A stretch of 64,000 bases of DNA from Phreatobacter sp. (GCF_022843985.1 NZ_JALHMP010000005.1:62001-126000); one strand, 5' to 3'. Shown: positions 8,233 through 17,168, counted from the first letter of the stretch. Notes: generated by a model from the letters alone, not told the origin. Numbers and translations: made by a program.

Positions 8233-8952
8233 ATGACCCCCCTCCCGCCGATCCGCCAGCGGCTCGCCTGTTCCGTCCTGGAGGCCGCCCAGGCGACCCG
8301 TGCCATGGGCCGCGTCATGCTGTCCGCCGCCGCCAACGGGGCGACCCACGAGCGGATCGGGACAGTGAGCGAGGTGCTGCTGGAGGACGGGCATGTCCGG
8401 CTCGCCGGCGGTGCCCACGACGCCCGGATCGACCTCGCCGTCGTCACCGGGCTGGTGGCGGACCGGTCCGGCCGTATGAAGGACCGCGTCATGCCGCGCA
8501 TCGAGTTCCAGAACGCGGCGGGGGAGACGCTGTTCGCGATGATCGCGCTCGACGGCCTCGAACCCTTCGAGGGGGCGGTCGCGGGCCTGGCCACCGGGCT
8601 GGCACTGCCGGAGAAGGAGCGGCAGGCGCCGTCCGGCGAGGCGTCCACCGAGGTGTCCGACACCGATCCGGGCGCGCTGCCGCTCCAGGCAGCGAAGGCG
8701 CATGCCGGAACGATCGGCATCGCCCTTGCGGCACCCGGTCTGGTCCAGCGCTGGCAGGGGACGGTCGCCGACCTCAGGCCAGCCATGGGATTCATCAACA
8801 TCATCCAGCCCGACTTCCACCTGCACCTGAAGGCGGGCGCCGTCGCCCGCTGGGCGCGGGTCGAGACGGACGGGGCGGCAAGGCTGGAGGCTTTCGACAC
8901 TGGCGGCTTGCCGCTCGGCCTGACCCTCACCGGGCCGGCCGCTGTCCTGTGA
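8233..8952 (+). CDS. Compact HmuS/HemS-like heme-handling protein
   Basis: A 239-residue cytoplasmic protein. Its C-terminal third (AMGFINIIQPDFHLHLK, then EAFDTGGLPLGLTLTG) matches the last part of HemS/ChuS/HmuS, and the N-terminal segment (ATHERIGTVSEVLLEDGH, then PRIEFQNAAGETLF) matches the first repeat of the same family. HemS-type proteins are about 345 residues, so both structural repeats seem to be kept in shortened form. They bind heme delivered by uptake systems, and some degrade it. The context after a heme-type receptor agrees. The axial histidine ligand could not be identified with certainty; H39 in the ATHER segment is a candidate. An upstream ATG at 8152 would run through the hairpin and is rejected. 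Confidence 0.6.
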   Translation: MTPLPPIRQRLACSVLEAAQATRAMGRVMLSAAANGATHERIGTVSEVLLEDGHVRLAGGAHDARIDLAVVTGLVADRSGRMKDRVMPRIEFQNAAGETLFAMIALDGLEPFEGAVAGLATGLALPEKERQAPSGEASTEVSDTDPGALPLQAAKAHAGTIGIALAAPGLVQRWQGTVADLRPAMGFINIIQPDFHLHLKAGAVARWARVETDGAARLEAFDTGGLPLGLTLTGPAAVL

Positions 8953-8967
8953 TCCGGCGGTTTCGCT

Positions 8968-10683
8968 GTGCGCACCAGCCTGAAGCAGATCTGGCGGCTC
9001 GCTGTCCTCTGCGCCTGGCGGCCCGGCGGCCGGTTCGGCATCGTCCTGTTCGCGACCATCTTCGCCCTCGGCCTCGCCGGGGTGCACGTCACCGTGCGGC
9101 TGATCCGCTGGACGAATGATTTCTTCACGGCGCTGCAGAAGCTCGATGTGCCGGCGGCGACGCAGCAGATCGGCGTGTTCTTCGTTCTGGTGGCCATCAG
9201 CGCTGCCCTGAACCTGTCAGCCGGCTGGCTGCGCAAGCTCCTGCAGATCCGCTGGCGTCAGGGGCTGACCGATGCCGCGCTCGACGCCTGGCTGAGGGGC
9301 AAGGCCTATTGGCACCTGCGGGAGCGGCAGGAGAACGGGCTCGACAATCCCGACCAGCGCATCGCCGACGACTGCCGCATCTTCGTCTACCGGCTGACGA
9401 CGGAGGCGCTGGAACTCATGACCAACGTCGTCGCGCTGGTCTCCTACGGCGCGATCCTGTGGTCGCTGTCGACCTTTCCGCTGGCCTTCAGCCTCTTCGG
9501 TATGGAGGTCTCCATTCCGCGCTACATGGTCTGGGCGGCGCCGCTCTATGTGGCAATCGCCAGTGGCGTGACGCATTGGCTCGGCAGGCCGCTCATCGCC
9601 CTGAACGTCGCGCAGCAGAAGACCGAGGCGGACTTCCGCTTCGCGCTCGCGCGCCTGCGTGAGAACGGCGAGCCCGTCGCCTTCGCGCGCGGGGAGCCGG
9701 CGGAGCGACGGCTGTTCGATACGCGCTTCGCCGCGGTTGCCGGCAACTGGCGCCAGTTGATGAACCGCGAGCTCATCCTCGGCCTCTTCACCCGGCCCTA
9801 CATGCAGACGGTGCTGCGCATTCCGCTCTTCCTCGCCCTGCCCGCCTATCTCGCCGGGCGGCTGACCTTCGGCGGACTGATGCAGATCGCCTCGGCCTTC
9901 CAGAACGTGGTGACCACCCTCTCCTGGTTCATCTTCTCCTACCGGGACCTTGCCGAACTCGTTGCGACGGCCCGGCGTCTCGACGGCTTCCTCGATGCCT
10001 GCGAGGCCGCCGCCGTCCCGGCCGGCGGCGTGATCCGGACCCGGGATACGGGCGACCGGCTGACATTGCGCAATCTCAGCCTCAGCGCTCCCGACGGGCG
10101 TGACATCGCAGCGATCCCCGACATCGTCCTGGCACCGGGCGAGGTCGTATGGCTCAATGGGCCCTCCGGCTGGGGCAAGACGACCCTGGTGCGTGCCGTG
10201 GCGGCTCTCTGGCTCCATGGCGCGGGCGAGGTCGCGACGCCGCCGGGTTCGATCCTGTTCCTGTCGCAGCAGAGCTACCTGCCGCTCGGCAGCATTGCCG
10301 ACGCCATCGCCTATCCCGCCCATCGCGATGATATCGGCGATGACGCCATCCAGGTGGCCTTGCGGGCGGTCGGCCTTGCGCGCCTCGCGGCGCCTGACAC
10401 CCTCGACGCGGCGGCCGGCGCAGTTGGGCTCTCGGGGGGCGAGCGGCAGCGACTGATGCTGGCGCGGCTGCTGGTGCACCGACCGGACTGGGCGGTGCTC
10501 GACGAGCCGACCAGCGCCCTCGACCACGAGGCCGAGGCGATGGTCTTCGCCGCCCTGCATGCGGCGCTGCCGCAGACCGCCTTCCTCGTGATCGCCCACC
10601 GCGCCCCGCAGGGCCTCGGGCCGCTGCGCCGTATCGACCTCGCCGGTGGGCGGACTGTCGAGACAGGCGTCAGCGCGGCGTGA
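8968..10683 (+). CDS. SbmA/YddA-type ABC transporter, fused permease and ATPase
   Basis: A 571-residue inner-membrane protein. The N-terminal half contains several membrane segments and the family block LRERQENGLDNPDQRIADDCRIF. The C-terminal ATPase has Walker A (GPSGWGKTTL, about residue 397), signature LSGGERQRL (about 488) and Walker B (WAVLDEPTSALD, about 508). The start is GTG at 8968, 15 bases after the HmuS-like stop, so the two are probably co-transcribed. Family members move peptides or cofactor-like compounds. It is not an HmuUV-type heme importer. The 3' end overlaps the convergent epimerase-like gene by 14 bases. Confidence 0.82.
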   Translation: MRTSLKQIWRLAVLCAWRPGGRFGIVLFATIFALGLAGVHVTVRLIRWTNDFFTALQKLDVPAATQQIGVFFVLVAISAALNLSAGWLRKLLQIRWRQGLTDAALDAWLRGKAYWHLRERQENGLDNPDQRIADDCRIFVYRLTTEALELMTNVVALVSYGAILWSLSTFPLAFSLFGMEVSIPRYMVWAAPLYVAIASGVTHWLGRPLIALNVAQQKTEADFRFALARLRENGEPVAFARGEPAERRLFDTRFAAVAGNWRQLMNRELILGLFTRPYMQTVLRIPLFLALPAYLAGRLTFGGLMQIASAFQNVVTTLSWFIFSYRDLAELVATARRLDGFLDACEAAAVPAGGVIRTRDTGDRLTLRNLSLSAPDGRDIAAIPDIVLAPGEVVWLNGPSGWGKTTLVRAVAALWLHGAGEVATPPGSILFLSQQSYLPLGSIADAIAYPAHRDDIGDDAIQVALRAVGLARLAAPDTLDAAAGAVGLSGGERQRLMLARLLVHRPDWAVLDEPTSALDHEAEAMVFAALHAALPQTAFLVIAHRAPQGLGPLRRIDLAGGRTVETGVSAA

Positions 10684-11533
10684 AGGCGAGCCGCATCCGG
10701 GCGGTGTCGCAGGCTCCGGGGGCGAGAAGCCGCATCGACGGCTTGTCGGCGAGGTCGCCGGCAAAGCCGACGGGGTCGCCATGGCCCGTCCAGGCCTCCA
10801 TGCAGAGAAAGGGTGCACCCGGCTTCGACCACAGCGCCAGATGCGGAAAGCCGTCGAGCGCCATGGTCAGCCGCGCCCCGTCCGGAGCCTCCAGGGCCCA
10901 TGAGCGGCTGCGGGCCTTGAGGAAGCAGAGGGCTTCGGCAGCAAAGACCGCGTCGCCGAGGGCAAGGCGGGTGCCGTCGAGCGGTACCGGGCGCCGGTCA
11001 TCCGAGAACAGCCCGCCGGCCGCGATGACCGGTACGGTGGGGCCCTCCGCCTCGGCGAAGAGGATGACATGGCCTTCGCGGCGCTCCCCGCTCAGCGGCC
11101 AGCGGAAGCCGGGATGCAGGCCCATCGCGTAGGGCATGGGCCGGTTGCCGTCATTGGCGACGGAAAGGGTGGTGACCAGGCCCTCGTCGGTCAGCGCATG
11201 GGTGACGGTCAGGCGGAAGGCGAAGGGGTAGAGCGCCCGTGTCGCCGCATCCGCGGCCAGTTCAAGGCTGCAGGAGGCTTCGTCCGCGGCCAAGCAGCGG
11301 AAAAGGCGCGTGGCGGCAAAGCCGTGCACGCCCATCGGGCGCTCGGTACCGTCGACGCGGATGCGCCCGTCCCGGGCCCAGCCGACGATGGGAAAGAGGA
11401 CCGGCGCGGACTGGTTCCACCAGGCGGGATCGCCCGGCCAGAGGAGCTCATGGCCGCCGACCGACCAGGCCTTCAGTTCGGCGCCGGTGAGGCTGATGGT
11501 GGCGCGCTGGGCGGCTGTCGCGAGGGTGATCAT
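10670..11533 (-). CDS. Aldose 1-epimerase family protein
   Basis: A 287-residue protein of the galactose mutarotase superfamily (YeaD/LacX-like branch). Typical elements are GAELKAWSVGGHELLWPGDPAWWNQSAPVLFPIVGW at the N-terminus, MGVHGFA near residue 67 and MGLHPGFRWPL near residue 140, which supply the conserved histidines, plus a Glu in CMEAWTG near the C-terminus. It probably interconverts anomers of a sugar or sugar phosphate; the sugar is unknown. It lies 63 bases downstream of cobC on the same strand and may be read from the cobalamin transcript without having a role in that pathway. Confidence 0.82.
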   Translation of the reverse strand: MITLATAAQRATISLTGAELKAWSVGGHELLWPGDPAWWNQSAPVLFPIVGWARDGRIRVDGTERPMGVHGFAATRLFRCLAADEASCSLELAADAATRALYPFAFRLTVTHALTDEGLVTTLSVANDGNRPMPYAMGLHPGFRWPLSGERREGHVILFAEAEGPTVPVIAAGGLFSDDRRPVPLDGTRLALGDAVFAAEALCFLKARSRSWALEAPDGARLTMALDGFPHLALWSKPGAPFLCMEAWTGHGDPVGFAGDLADKPSMRLLAPGACDTARMRLAFTPR

Positions 11534-11596
11534 CGACCGTCATGGTCTGCCAGCTGGCTGATTCGGTCGAGACGGACCTGACCCTTGTGCCCGCCG

Positions 11597-12592
11597 TCAG
11601 CGGCTTTTGACGACCGCCGCGAGGCGCCGCCAGCCGTCCTCGTCGCCCGGAAGTCCGAATCGCAGGAGATGCGGCCGGCCGGCGAAGCGGCGCACATGCA
11701 GGCCTGCCGCGCCGAGCCGGGCGAACCAGGCGGGAGCCTCCGGCGTGTCCACGAGCCGGTAGAGGAGCGTGCCGCCGACCACCGTGCCAATGTCGGCAAG
11801 GAGCCTGTCGAGCCGCGCGGCATCGCGGGATCGGTCCTGCCGAGCCGCCGCCAGCCAGGCCCCGTCGTCGAGGGCGAGGGCGCCGACGGCGAGGGCAGGT
11901 CCGGCCACAGGCCAGCGTCCCAGGGCCTCCTTCAGCCGGGCGGCGAGGACGGGATCGCCGATGGCGAAGCCCAGGCGCAGGCCGGCGAGGCCATAGGTCT
12001 TGCCGAAGGAGCGCAGCACCAGGGTGGCGGGCGGCAGGTCAGGAACGAGGCTGATCGCCGGTGTGAAGTCGGCGAAGGCCTCGTCGACCACCAGCAGCCC
12101 GTCGCGGTGGGCGAGGCCGGCGGCGAGGGTGGCGAGGGCCTCCGGCGCGACGACACGCCCATCGGGATTGTTGGGATTGACCACGACGACGACGGTAGCA
12201 TCGCCGGTGTCACCGGGCGTGGTGATCTCTCGCACGGCGTGGCCCGCCCGGTGCCAGGCAGCGGCATGTTCGCCGTAGGTCGGCCCGACCACTGCGCAGG
12301 TCCCCGGGGCAACGAGGCGCGGCAGAAGATCGATGAGGATCTGCGTGCCCGGTGCGGCGACAAGGCCGGCTCGGTCGGGGACGCGGTAGGCCCGCCGCGC
12401 CGCCATCAGCAGAGCCTCCTCGTCGGCGGCGGCCGGCAGGCGCTGCCAGAGGCTGGCAGGCAGCGCGGGAAGCGGGTAGGGAACCGGATTGATCCCGGTC
12501 GACAGGTCGATCCGCGGTTCGGGCGCCTCCGGGAACAGCCGGCGCGTCTCGCCGAGATCACCGCCGTGCCACAGGGGTTCTGGCTCGCTCAT
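11597..12592 (-). CDS. cobC: L-threonine-O-3-phosphate decarboxylase (aminotransferase fold)
   Basis: PLP enzyme that supplies (R)-1-amino-2-propanol phosphate, the linker joining the corrin ring to the nucleotide loop. The 331-residue protein has DLSTGINPVPYPLP near the N-terminus, NPNNPDGR, the aspartate segment LLVVDEAFADF and the PLP lysine in RSFGKTYGLAGLRLGF (about K198). The ATG at 12592 is preceded by gagacggg. It overlaps the ATG of the divergent cobD by two bases within CATG. A longer start at 12637 would add 15 residues lying entirely inside cobD. Confidence 0.9.
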   Translation of the reverse strand: MSEPEPLWHGGDLGETRRLFPEAPEPRIDLSTGINPVPYPLPALPASLWQRLPAAADEEALLMAARRAYRVPDRAGLVAAPGTQILIDLLPRLVAPGTCAVVGPTYGEHAAAWHRAGHAVREITTPGDTGDATVVVVVNPNNPDGRVVAPEALATLAAGLAHRDGLLVVDEAFADFTPAISLVPDLPPATLVLRSFGKTYGLAGLRLGFAIGDPVLAARLKEALGRWPVAGPALAVGALALDDGAWLAAARQDRSRDAARLDRLLADIGTVVGGTLLYRLVDTPEAPAWFARLGAAGLHVRRFAGRPHLLRFGLPGDEDGWRRLAAVVKSR

Positions 12593-13571
12593 GTCGCCCG
12601 TCTCGCCTCTCGCCGTCCTTGCCCTCGCCCTCGTCATCGAGGCCGTCGCCGGCTATCCGCAGGGTCTGTTCCGCCGCATCGGGCATCCTGTCACGTGGAT
12701 CGGCCGTCTTATAGGCGCTCTCGACCGCGGGATGAACAGGGAGGACCAGCCGCCTGATGCGCGCCGCCGCGCCGGGATGGTGGCCCTGTTCGTACTCCTG
12801 GCCGTGACCGGCGGCGTCGCTTTGCTGATCGAGACCATTCTCGCCCCCTTGGCGATCCTTGGCGGCATCCTCATGGCAATCCTCGCCTCGACCCTCCTCG
12901 CCCAGCGCAGCCTGCACGACCATGTGGCGGCGGTGGCGGAGGCGCTGGAAACGGGCGGGCTTGAGGCCGGCCGGCGGGCCGTGTCGATGATCGTGGGCCG
13001 GGATCCGGACCGGCTCGACGCGGCTGGCGTGTCGCGCGCCGCCATCGAGAGCCTGGCGGAAAACTTCTCGGACGGGGTGACGGCCCCGGCCTTCTGGCTC
13101 GGCCTCCTCGGCCTGCCCGGCATCGTCCTCTACAAGGCGATCAATACGGCCGATTCGATGATCGGCCACCGCAATCCGCGCCACGAGGCCTTCGGCTGGG
13201 CGGCGGCGCGTCTCGACGACCTCGTCAACCTGCCGGCCTCGCGGCTCACCGCCGGGCTGATCATCGCGGCGGCCGCGCTCGACGGGCCAGAGCCGGCGCG
13301 CCGGGCCTGGCGGTCAGTCAGGCGGGACGCGAAGCGCCACCGCTCGCCCAATGCCGGTTGGCCCGAAGCGGCCATGGCTGGGGCGCTCGGCCTCAGGCTC
13401 GCCGGCCCGCGCGTCTATGGCACCACACTGGTGACGGACGCCTACATGGGCGACGGGCGGATCGAGGCCCATCCCGGCGACATCCGGGCGGCGCTGAGGC
13501 TCTATCGCCGGGCGCTCGCCCTCGGCTGGGCCCTGGTCGCGGCGCTGGTCGCCCTCGCCCTCAGCCTCTGA
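12591..13571 (+). CDS. cobD: Adenosylcobinamide-phosphate synthase
   Basis: Membrane enzyme (CbiB/CobD family) that attaches aminopropanol or its phosphate to adenosylcobyric acid. The 326 residues contain multiple hydrophobic segments and the family motifs [12 protein letters not shown] at the N-terminus, [57 protein letters not shown], and [20 protein letters not shown]. It runs opposite to its neighbours: its 5' end overlaps the start codon of cobC and its 3' end overlaps cobQ by 11 bases. Any promoter must therefore lie inside cobC, where aggggtt, about 10 bases upstream, could be the ribosome binding site. Confidence 0.9.
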   Translation: MSPVSPLAVLALALVIEAVAGYPQGLFRRIGHPVTWIGRLIGALDRGMNREDQPPDARRRAGMVALFVLLAVTGGVALLIETILAPLAILGGILMAILASTLLAQRSLHDHVAAVAEALETGGLEAGRRAVSMIVGRDPDRLDAAGVSRAAIESLAENFSDGVTAPAFWLGLLGLPGIVLYKAINTADSMIGHRNPRHEAFGWAAARLDDLVNLPASRLTAGLIIAAAALDGPEPARRAWRSVRRDAKRHRSPNAGWPEAAMAGALGLRLAGPRVYGTTLVTDAYMGDGRIEAHPGDIRAALRLYRRALALGWALVAALVALALSL

Positions 13572-15027
13572 CGCTCGCGGCGATCTGCCAGAGCCGGTCG
13601 ATGTCGAGATGGCGCTCCAGATGGGCGGCGAGTCCGTCGAGGACCGTCTCCACCATGGCCTCCCAGGCGAGGTCGGAGGGGGCAGCACCGAGCCCGTCGA
13701 GGAAGGCGCGCCGCATGGCATCCTGCCCGAACAGCCCATGGACATAGGTGCCGGCGATCCGCCCGTCGGGCGAGACGGCACCGTCGCCGCGGCCGTCCGA
13801 GAGGATGGCAAAGGGGCGTTCCGTCGCAGCACCTCGTGTCACGCCGACATGCATCTCATAGCCGGCGAAGGAGACGCCTGCCGCCGTGCCGGTGACCGGC
13901 GTCAGGCGCTTGTCGGCCGTCAGCACGGTCTCGACGTCGAGGAGACCGAGACCGGGGACGGCGCGCGGCTCGCCCTCGATTCCTTCAGGGTCGGCGATGG
14001 TGCGTCCGAGAATCTGGTAGCCGCCACAGATGCCGAGGACGCGTCCGCCGCGGCGGACATGGGCGGCGATGTCGATGTCCCAGCCCTGGGCCCTCAGGAA
14101 GGCGAGATCGTCGATGGTCGCCTTGGAGCCGGGCAGGAGGATCAGCGCCGCCCCGGCGGGCAGGGGCGTGCCGGCTTCGACCAGCCGCACGGCGATACCG
14201 GGCTCGGCCTTCAGCGGGTCGAGATCGTCGAAATTGGCGATCCGTGGCATGACCGGAACGGCGATGACCGGGCATCCGCCCTCGCCGGAGCCGAGGCCGG
14301 CCTTGAGGCCCATGATGTCCTCGGCGGGCAGGCGTGCCGCCTCCGGGAAATGCGGAACGAGGCCGATGGGCGCCCAGCCGGTGCGTGCGGCGATGAAGGT
14401 CATGCCCTCGGCGAAGAGGGTGGGGTCACCCCGGAAGCGGTTGACGATGAAGCCGCGGATCATGGCGGCGTCCGCCGGGTCGATGACCGCCCGGGTGCCG
14501 ACGAGGCTGGCGATGACGCCGCCGCGCTCGATGTCCCCGAGGAGAACGACCGGCGTCCCCGTGGCGCGGGCAAAGCCCATATTGGCGATGTCGCCGGCGC
14601 GCAGGTTGACCTCCGAGGCCGAGCCGGCGCCCTCGACGAGGATGAGATCGGCCTCGCCCGAGAGGCGCGCGAAGGAGTCGAGGACGGCTTCCATCAGCCG
14701 CGGCTTCCAGTCCTGGAAGGCGCGTGCGCCGGCATTGCCGATGCGCCGGCCCTGAACGACGACCTGGGCCCCGGTCTCGCTCTGGGGCTTGAGCAGGACC
14801 GGGTTCATGTGGACAGACGGAGCGACGAAGGCGGCGCGCGCCTGCAGCGCCTGGGCCCGGCCGATCTCGCCGCCATCGGCGGTGACGGCGGCATTGTTCG
14901 ACATGTTCTGCGGCTTGAACGGGCGCACCTTCAGGCCGCGCCGGGCGAAGAGGCGGGCGAGGCCGGCCACCATCAGCGACTTGCCGACATCCGACCCGGT
15001 GCCCTGGATCATCAGGGCGGGTGTCAA
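13561..15027 (-). CDS. cobQ: Cobyric acid synthase (glutamine-hydrolysing)
   Basis: Amidates four carboxyl groups of adenosylcobyrinic acid a,c-diamide using glutamine and ATP. The 488 residues comprise an N-terminal synthetase domain with P-loop GTGSDVGKS (residues 9-17) and [12 protein letters not shown], and a C-terminal class I glutaminase domain with the cysteine in [14 protein letters not shown] (about C332) and the histidine in TYVHGLFG (about residue 430). The start is taken as TTG at 15027, overlapping the cobO stop by four bases; this gives the usual family N-terminus and implies translational coupling. ATG at 15012 is the alternative, five residues shorter. Confidence 0.9.
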   Translation of the reverse strand: MTPALMIQGTGSDVGKSLMVAGLARLFARRGLKVRPFKPQNMSNNAAVTADGGEIGRAQALQARAAFVAPSVHMNPVLLKPQSETGAQVVVQGRRIGNAGARAFQDWKPRLMEAVLDSFARLSGEADLILVEGAGSASEVNLRAGDIANMGFARATGTPVVLLGDIERGGVIASLVGTRAVIDPADAAMIRGFIVNRFRGDPTLFAEGMTFIAARTGWAPIGLVPHFPEAARLPAEDIMGLKAGLGSGEGGCPVIAVPVMPRIANFDDLDPLKAEPGIAVRLVEAGTPLPAGAALILLPGSKATIDDLAFLRAQGWDIDIAAHVRRGGRVLGICGGYQILGRTIADPEGIEGEPRAVPGLGLLDVETVLTADKRLTPVTGTAAGVSFAGYEMHVGVTRGAATERPFAILSDGRGDGAVSPDGRIAGTYVHGLFGQDAMRRAFLDGLGAAPSDLAWEAMVETVLDGLAAHLERHLDIDRLWQIAASVRG

Positions 15028-15647
15028 AACTCGATGCCTTTCTGCGCTTTCACGCCGGCGGCGAAATGGTGCTTCACCTGTCCCATCTCGGTGACGAGGT
15101 CGGCGGCGGCGATGATCTCCGGCTTCGCATTGCGGCCGGTGACGACGACGTGCAGGCCGTCGCGCCGGCCGGACAATGCGGCGACGACGGAATCGAGCTG
15201 CAGGTAGTCGTAGCGCAGCGCGATATTGAGCTCGTCGAGCACGACCAGGCCGATGGTCGGATCGGCCATCAGTTCGCGGGCCTTGTCGAAGGCCCGGGCC
15301 GCCGCGGCGATGTCGCGCGCCTTGTCCTGCGTCTCCCAGGTGAAGCCCTCGCCCATCGTGTGCCAGGCGACGCGATCACCGAAGACCTCCAGCGCGCGGC
15401 GCTCGCCGGTGTCCCAGGCGCCCTTGATGAACTGCACCACGCCGACGCGCCAGCCGTGGCCGAGGGCGCGCAGGACAAGGCCGAAGGCCGCGGTCGACTT
15501 GCCCTTGCCCGGGCCGGTATGGACGATGAGCAACCCTTTTTCGAGGGTCTTGGAGGCCACTTCGGCATCTTGCACGGCCTTGCGCTTCTCCATCTTCGCC
15601 TTGTGGCGGGCGGCCTCGTCGGCATCGGCGGGCATGGTCATCCTCAT
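15024..15647 (-). CDS. cobO: Cob(I)yrinic acid a,c-diamide adenosyltransferase
   Basis: Transfers adenosyl from ATP to the reduced cobalt of the corrin ring. The 207-residue CobA/CobO/BtuR-type protein has a P-loop ([10 protein letters not shown], residues about 43-52), [13 protein letters not shown], and [21 protein letters not shown], all diagnostic. Its ATG overlaps the cobP stop as ATGA and its stop overlaps the cobQ TTG start, so cobP-cobO-cobQ form a tightly coupled operon. Confidence 0.94.
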   Translation of the reverse strand: MRMTMPADADEAARHKAKMEKRKAVQDAEVASKTLEKGLLIVHTGPGKGKSTAAFGLVLRALGHGWRVGVVQFIKGAWDTGERRALEVFGDRVAWHTMGEGFTWETQDKARDIAAAARAFDKARELMADPTIGLVVLDELNIALRYDYLQLDSVVAALSGRRDGLHVVVTGRNAKPEIIAAADLVTEMGQVKHHFAAGVKAQKGIEF

Positions 15648-16171
15648 TTCACCTGCAGCGGCAGGCCGGCCACCATGAAGACCACGCGGTCGGCGACGGC
15701 GGCAAGGTCCTGATGCAGCCGGCCGGCCGCATCACGGAACCGGCGGGCGAGCGCATTGTCCGGGACGATGCCGAGCCCGACCTCGTTGCCGACGAGAACC
15801 AGCGGCCCCGGCGCCTCGCGGCAGGCGGCGACCAGCGCCACCGATGCGGCGGTGGCATCGCGGTCGGCGAGGAGCACGTTGGTAAGCCAAAGGGTCAGGC
15901 AATCGACCAGCACGGCGCGGCCGGGCGGTGCGGCGCGAATCGCCGGTGCGAGGTCCAGCGGTGCATCCACCGTATGCCACGCGCTGCTGCGGCGGTCACG
16001 GTGGGTGGCGATGCGCGCCTGCATCTCGGCGTCGAAGGCCTCGGCCGTGGCGATATAGGTCCAGGGCCCGGGTGTCGCCTCGATCAGGCTTTCGGCATGG
16101 CGGCTCTTGCCGGAACGGGCGCCGCCGAGAACCAGGGTCAGGGGCGGAAGGGGTGTCGGGGACAGGCTCAT
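15644..16171 (-). CDS. cobP: Adenosylcobinamide kinase / adenosylcobinamide-phosphate guanylyltransferase
   Basis: Bifunctional CobP/CobU enzyme that phosphorylates adenosylcobinamide and then forms GDP-cobinamide. The 175 residues show the P-loop GGARSGKS (16-23), YIATAEAFDAEMQARIATHRDRR, LVDCLTLWLTN, and VGNEVGLGIVP near residue 125. It is the first gene of the minus-strand arm. Its start is 81 bases from the first base of the riboswitch that serves the opposite arm, and no second B12 riboswitch is visible on the minus strand, so regulation of this arm is unclear. Confidence 0.92.
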   Translation of the reverse strand: MSLSPTPLPPLTLVLGGARSGKSRHAESLIEATPGPWTYIATAEAFDAEMQARIATHRDRRSSAWHTVDAPLDLAPAIRAAPPGRAVLVDCLTLWLTNVLLADRDATAASVALVAACREAPGPLVLVGNEVGLGIVPDNALARRFRDAAGRLHQDLAAVADRVVFMVAGLPLQVK

Positions 16172-16216
16172 GGACGGGGATATCGCCCGACGCGGGGTCC
16201 CATGCAAACGGCTCCA

Positions 16217-16245
16217 TTGCAAATCTCCCGCAGCCTCGATACTCC
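16217..16245 (+). promoter_or_regulatory. Candidate promoter of the B12-riboswitch transcript
   Basis: TTGCAA (16217-16222), a 17-base spacer and TACTCC (16240-16245) would place the transcription start close to 16252, right at the 5' side of the riboswitch P1 stem. The match to the sigma-70 consensus is modest; the position is the main argument. Confidence 0.35.
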
Positions 16246-16252
16246 TAATCGC

Positions 16253-16413
16253 GTGACGGTGCCTCCCCCGGGGGGTGAAAAGGGAACGCGGTGCGATACC
16301 GCGGCTGCCCCCGCAACTGTAAGCGGCGATTCCTCGCGCCGGATGCCACTGGGCCCAAAGCCCGGGAAGGTGGAGCGAGGGTTTGAGCCGCGAGCCAGGA
16401 GACCTGCCGTCAC
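16253..16413 (+). promoter_or_regulatory. Cobalamin (AdoCbl) riboswitch aptamer
   Basis: The conserved cobalamin-riboswitch landmarks occur in order: GTGACGG (16253-16259) pairing with CCGTCAC (16407-16413) as P1; GGTGCC; the core GGGAACGCGGTGCG through CCCCGCAACTGTAAGCGG at about 16272-16326; GCCACTGGG and GGGAAGGTGG at about 16344-16373; and the B12 box AGCCAGGAGACCTGCC (16393-16408). It lies upstream of hupE in the sense orientation. By established knowledge adenosylcobalamin binding lowers expression of the downstream genes. Confidence 0.97.
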
Positions 16414-16463
16414 CCGTGCTTCTCATAGGCCCATCGGACGGGGTGTTCCGCTGGCGGCTGTGT

Positions 16464-16530
16464 CCGGACGTCCATGGCGTCCGGCTCCGTCTGTGGGAGC
16501 TTTGCCGGATTCGTCCGGCCGCTGACGGAG
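16464..16530 (+). promoter_or_regulatory. Riboswitch expression platform with Shine-Dalgarno-sequestering stem
   Basis: A first hairpin pairs CCGGACG (16464-16470) with CGTCCGG (16478-16484). Directly after it CTCCGTC (16485-16491) is fully complementary to GACGGAG (16524-16530), which holds the ribosome binding site of hupE, 9 bases before its ATG. Inside that stem GCCGGA-TTCG-TCCGGC (16504-16519) forms a UUCG-capped hairpin. No T-run follows, so translational control is more likely than termination. GACGG at 16437-16441 could compete for 16487-16491 as an antisequestor. Confidence 0.6.
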
Positions 16531-16538
16531 TTGCCACG

Positions 16539-17168
16539 ATGCCGACCATCGTTCGCCTGGCCATGTTCGCCGCCCTTGCGGCTGTCCTCACCATCAATCC
16601 CGCCTTTGCCCACCACCCGACGGGAGGTGCGACCCCGACGACCTTCCTCGAGGGCCTGCTGTCCGGCTTCGGCCATCCGGTTCTCGGCCTCGACCACCTC
16701 GCCGCTCTCGTCGTCGTTGGCCTTCTCGCCTCCCGGGCTGGCCGCGGCTGGTTCATTCTCCCGGCGCTGTGGATCGCCGCCATGGGCCTCGGCGTGGTCG
16801 CCCATCTGGGTAGCGTCGACCTGCCGGGCGCCGAATTTCTGGTCGCCGGCAGCCTCCTCGTCATCGCCCTGATCGGCGTGTTCAATCCGTCCCTGCCGCT
16901 GGCCGTCACCGGGTCCGCCTTCGCCGTCGGCGGCTTCGCCCACGGCCATGCCCTGGCCGAGACCGTCATCGGCGCCGAGCCCATGCCGCTCGCCGCCCAT
17001 CTGATCGGCCTCGTCGTCATCCAGGCGGCCATCACCACGGGGATCGCCGTCGCGGCCCGGCGCCTGTTCCCGGCCGCGGCCGATGCCCCGGCCTTCCGGG
17101 CGGCGGCGGGCGCCATGGGGGCGGTCGGCCTCGTCTTCCTCGTCATCGCCGCCCGCAGCCTCGCCTGA
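16539..17168 (+). CDS. HupE/UreJ-type permease, predicted cobalt transporter
   Basis: A 209-residue membrane protein with an N-terminal signal-like segment (to about FAHH at residue 26) and about six further membrane helices. The HupE motif HPVLGLDHL (H46, D52, H53) and a second histidine cluster GFAHGHALAE (about residue 130) are present. HupE/UreJ proteins carry nickel or cobalt; those behind B12 riboswitches are predicted cobalt transporters. It is the first gene after the riboswitch and precedes DUF1636, cobW and cobN, which fits cobalt supply for corrin synthesis. Confidence 0.85.
   Translation: MPTIVRLAMFAALAAVLTINPAFAHHPTGGATPTTFLEGLLSGFGHPVLGLDHLAALVVVGLLASRAGRGWFILPALWIAAMGLGVVAHLGSVDLPGAEFLVAGSLLVIALIGVFNPSLPLAVTGSAFAVGGFAHGHALAETVIGAEPMPLAAHLIGLVVIQAAITTGIAVAARRLFPAAADAPAFRAAAGAMGAVGLVFLVIAARSLA

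Noticed and set aside
16172-16252. A second B12 riboswitch on the minus strand for cobP
   Set aside because: No B12 box or core motif is present on that strand in the available spacer.
16172-17146. Long upstream extension of the cobP frame through the riboswitch and hupE
   Set aside because: Conserved CobP sequence begins at 16171. The extension is antisense to the riboswitch and hupE and has no homology that I can see.
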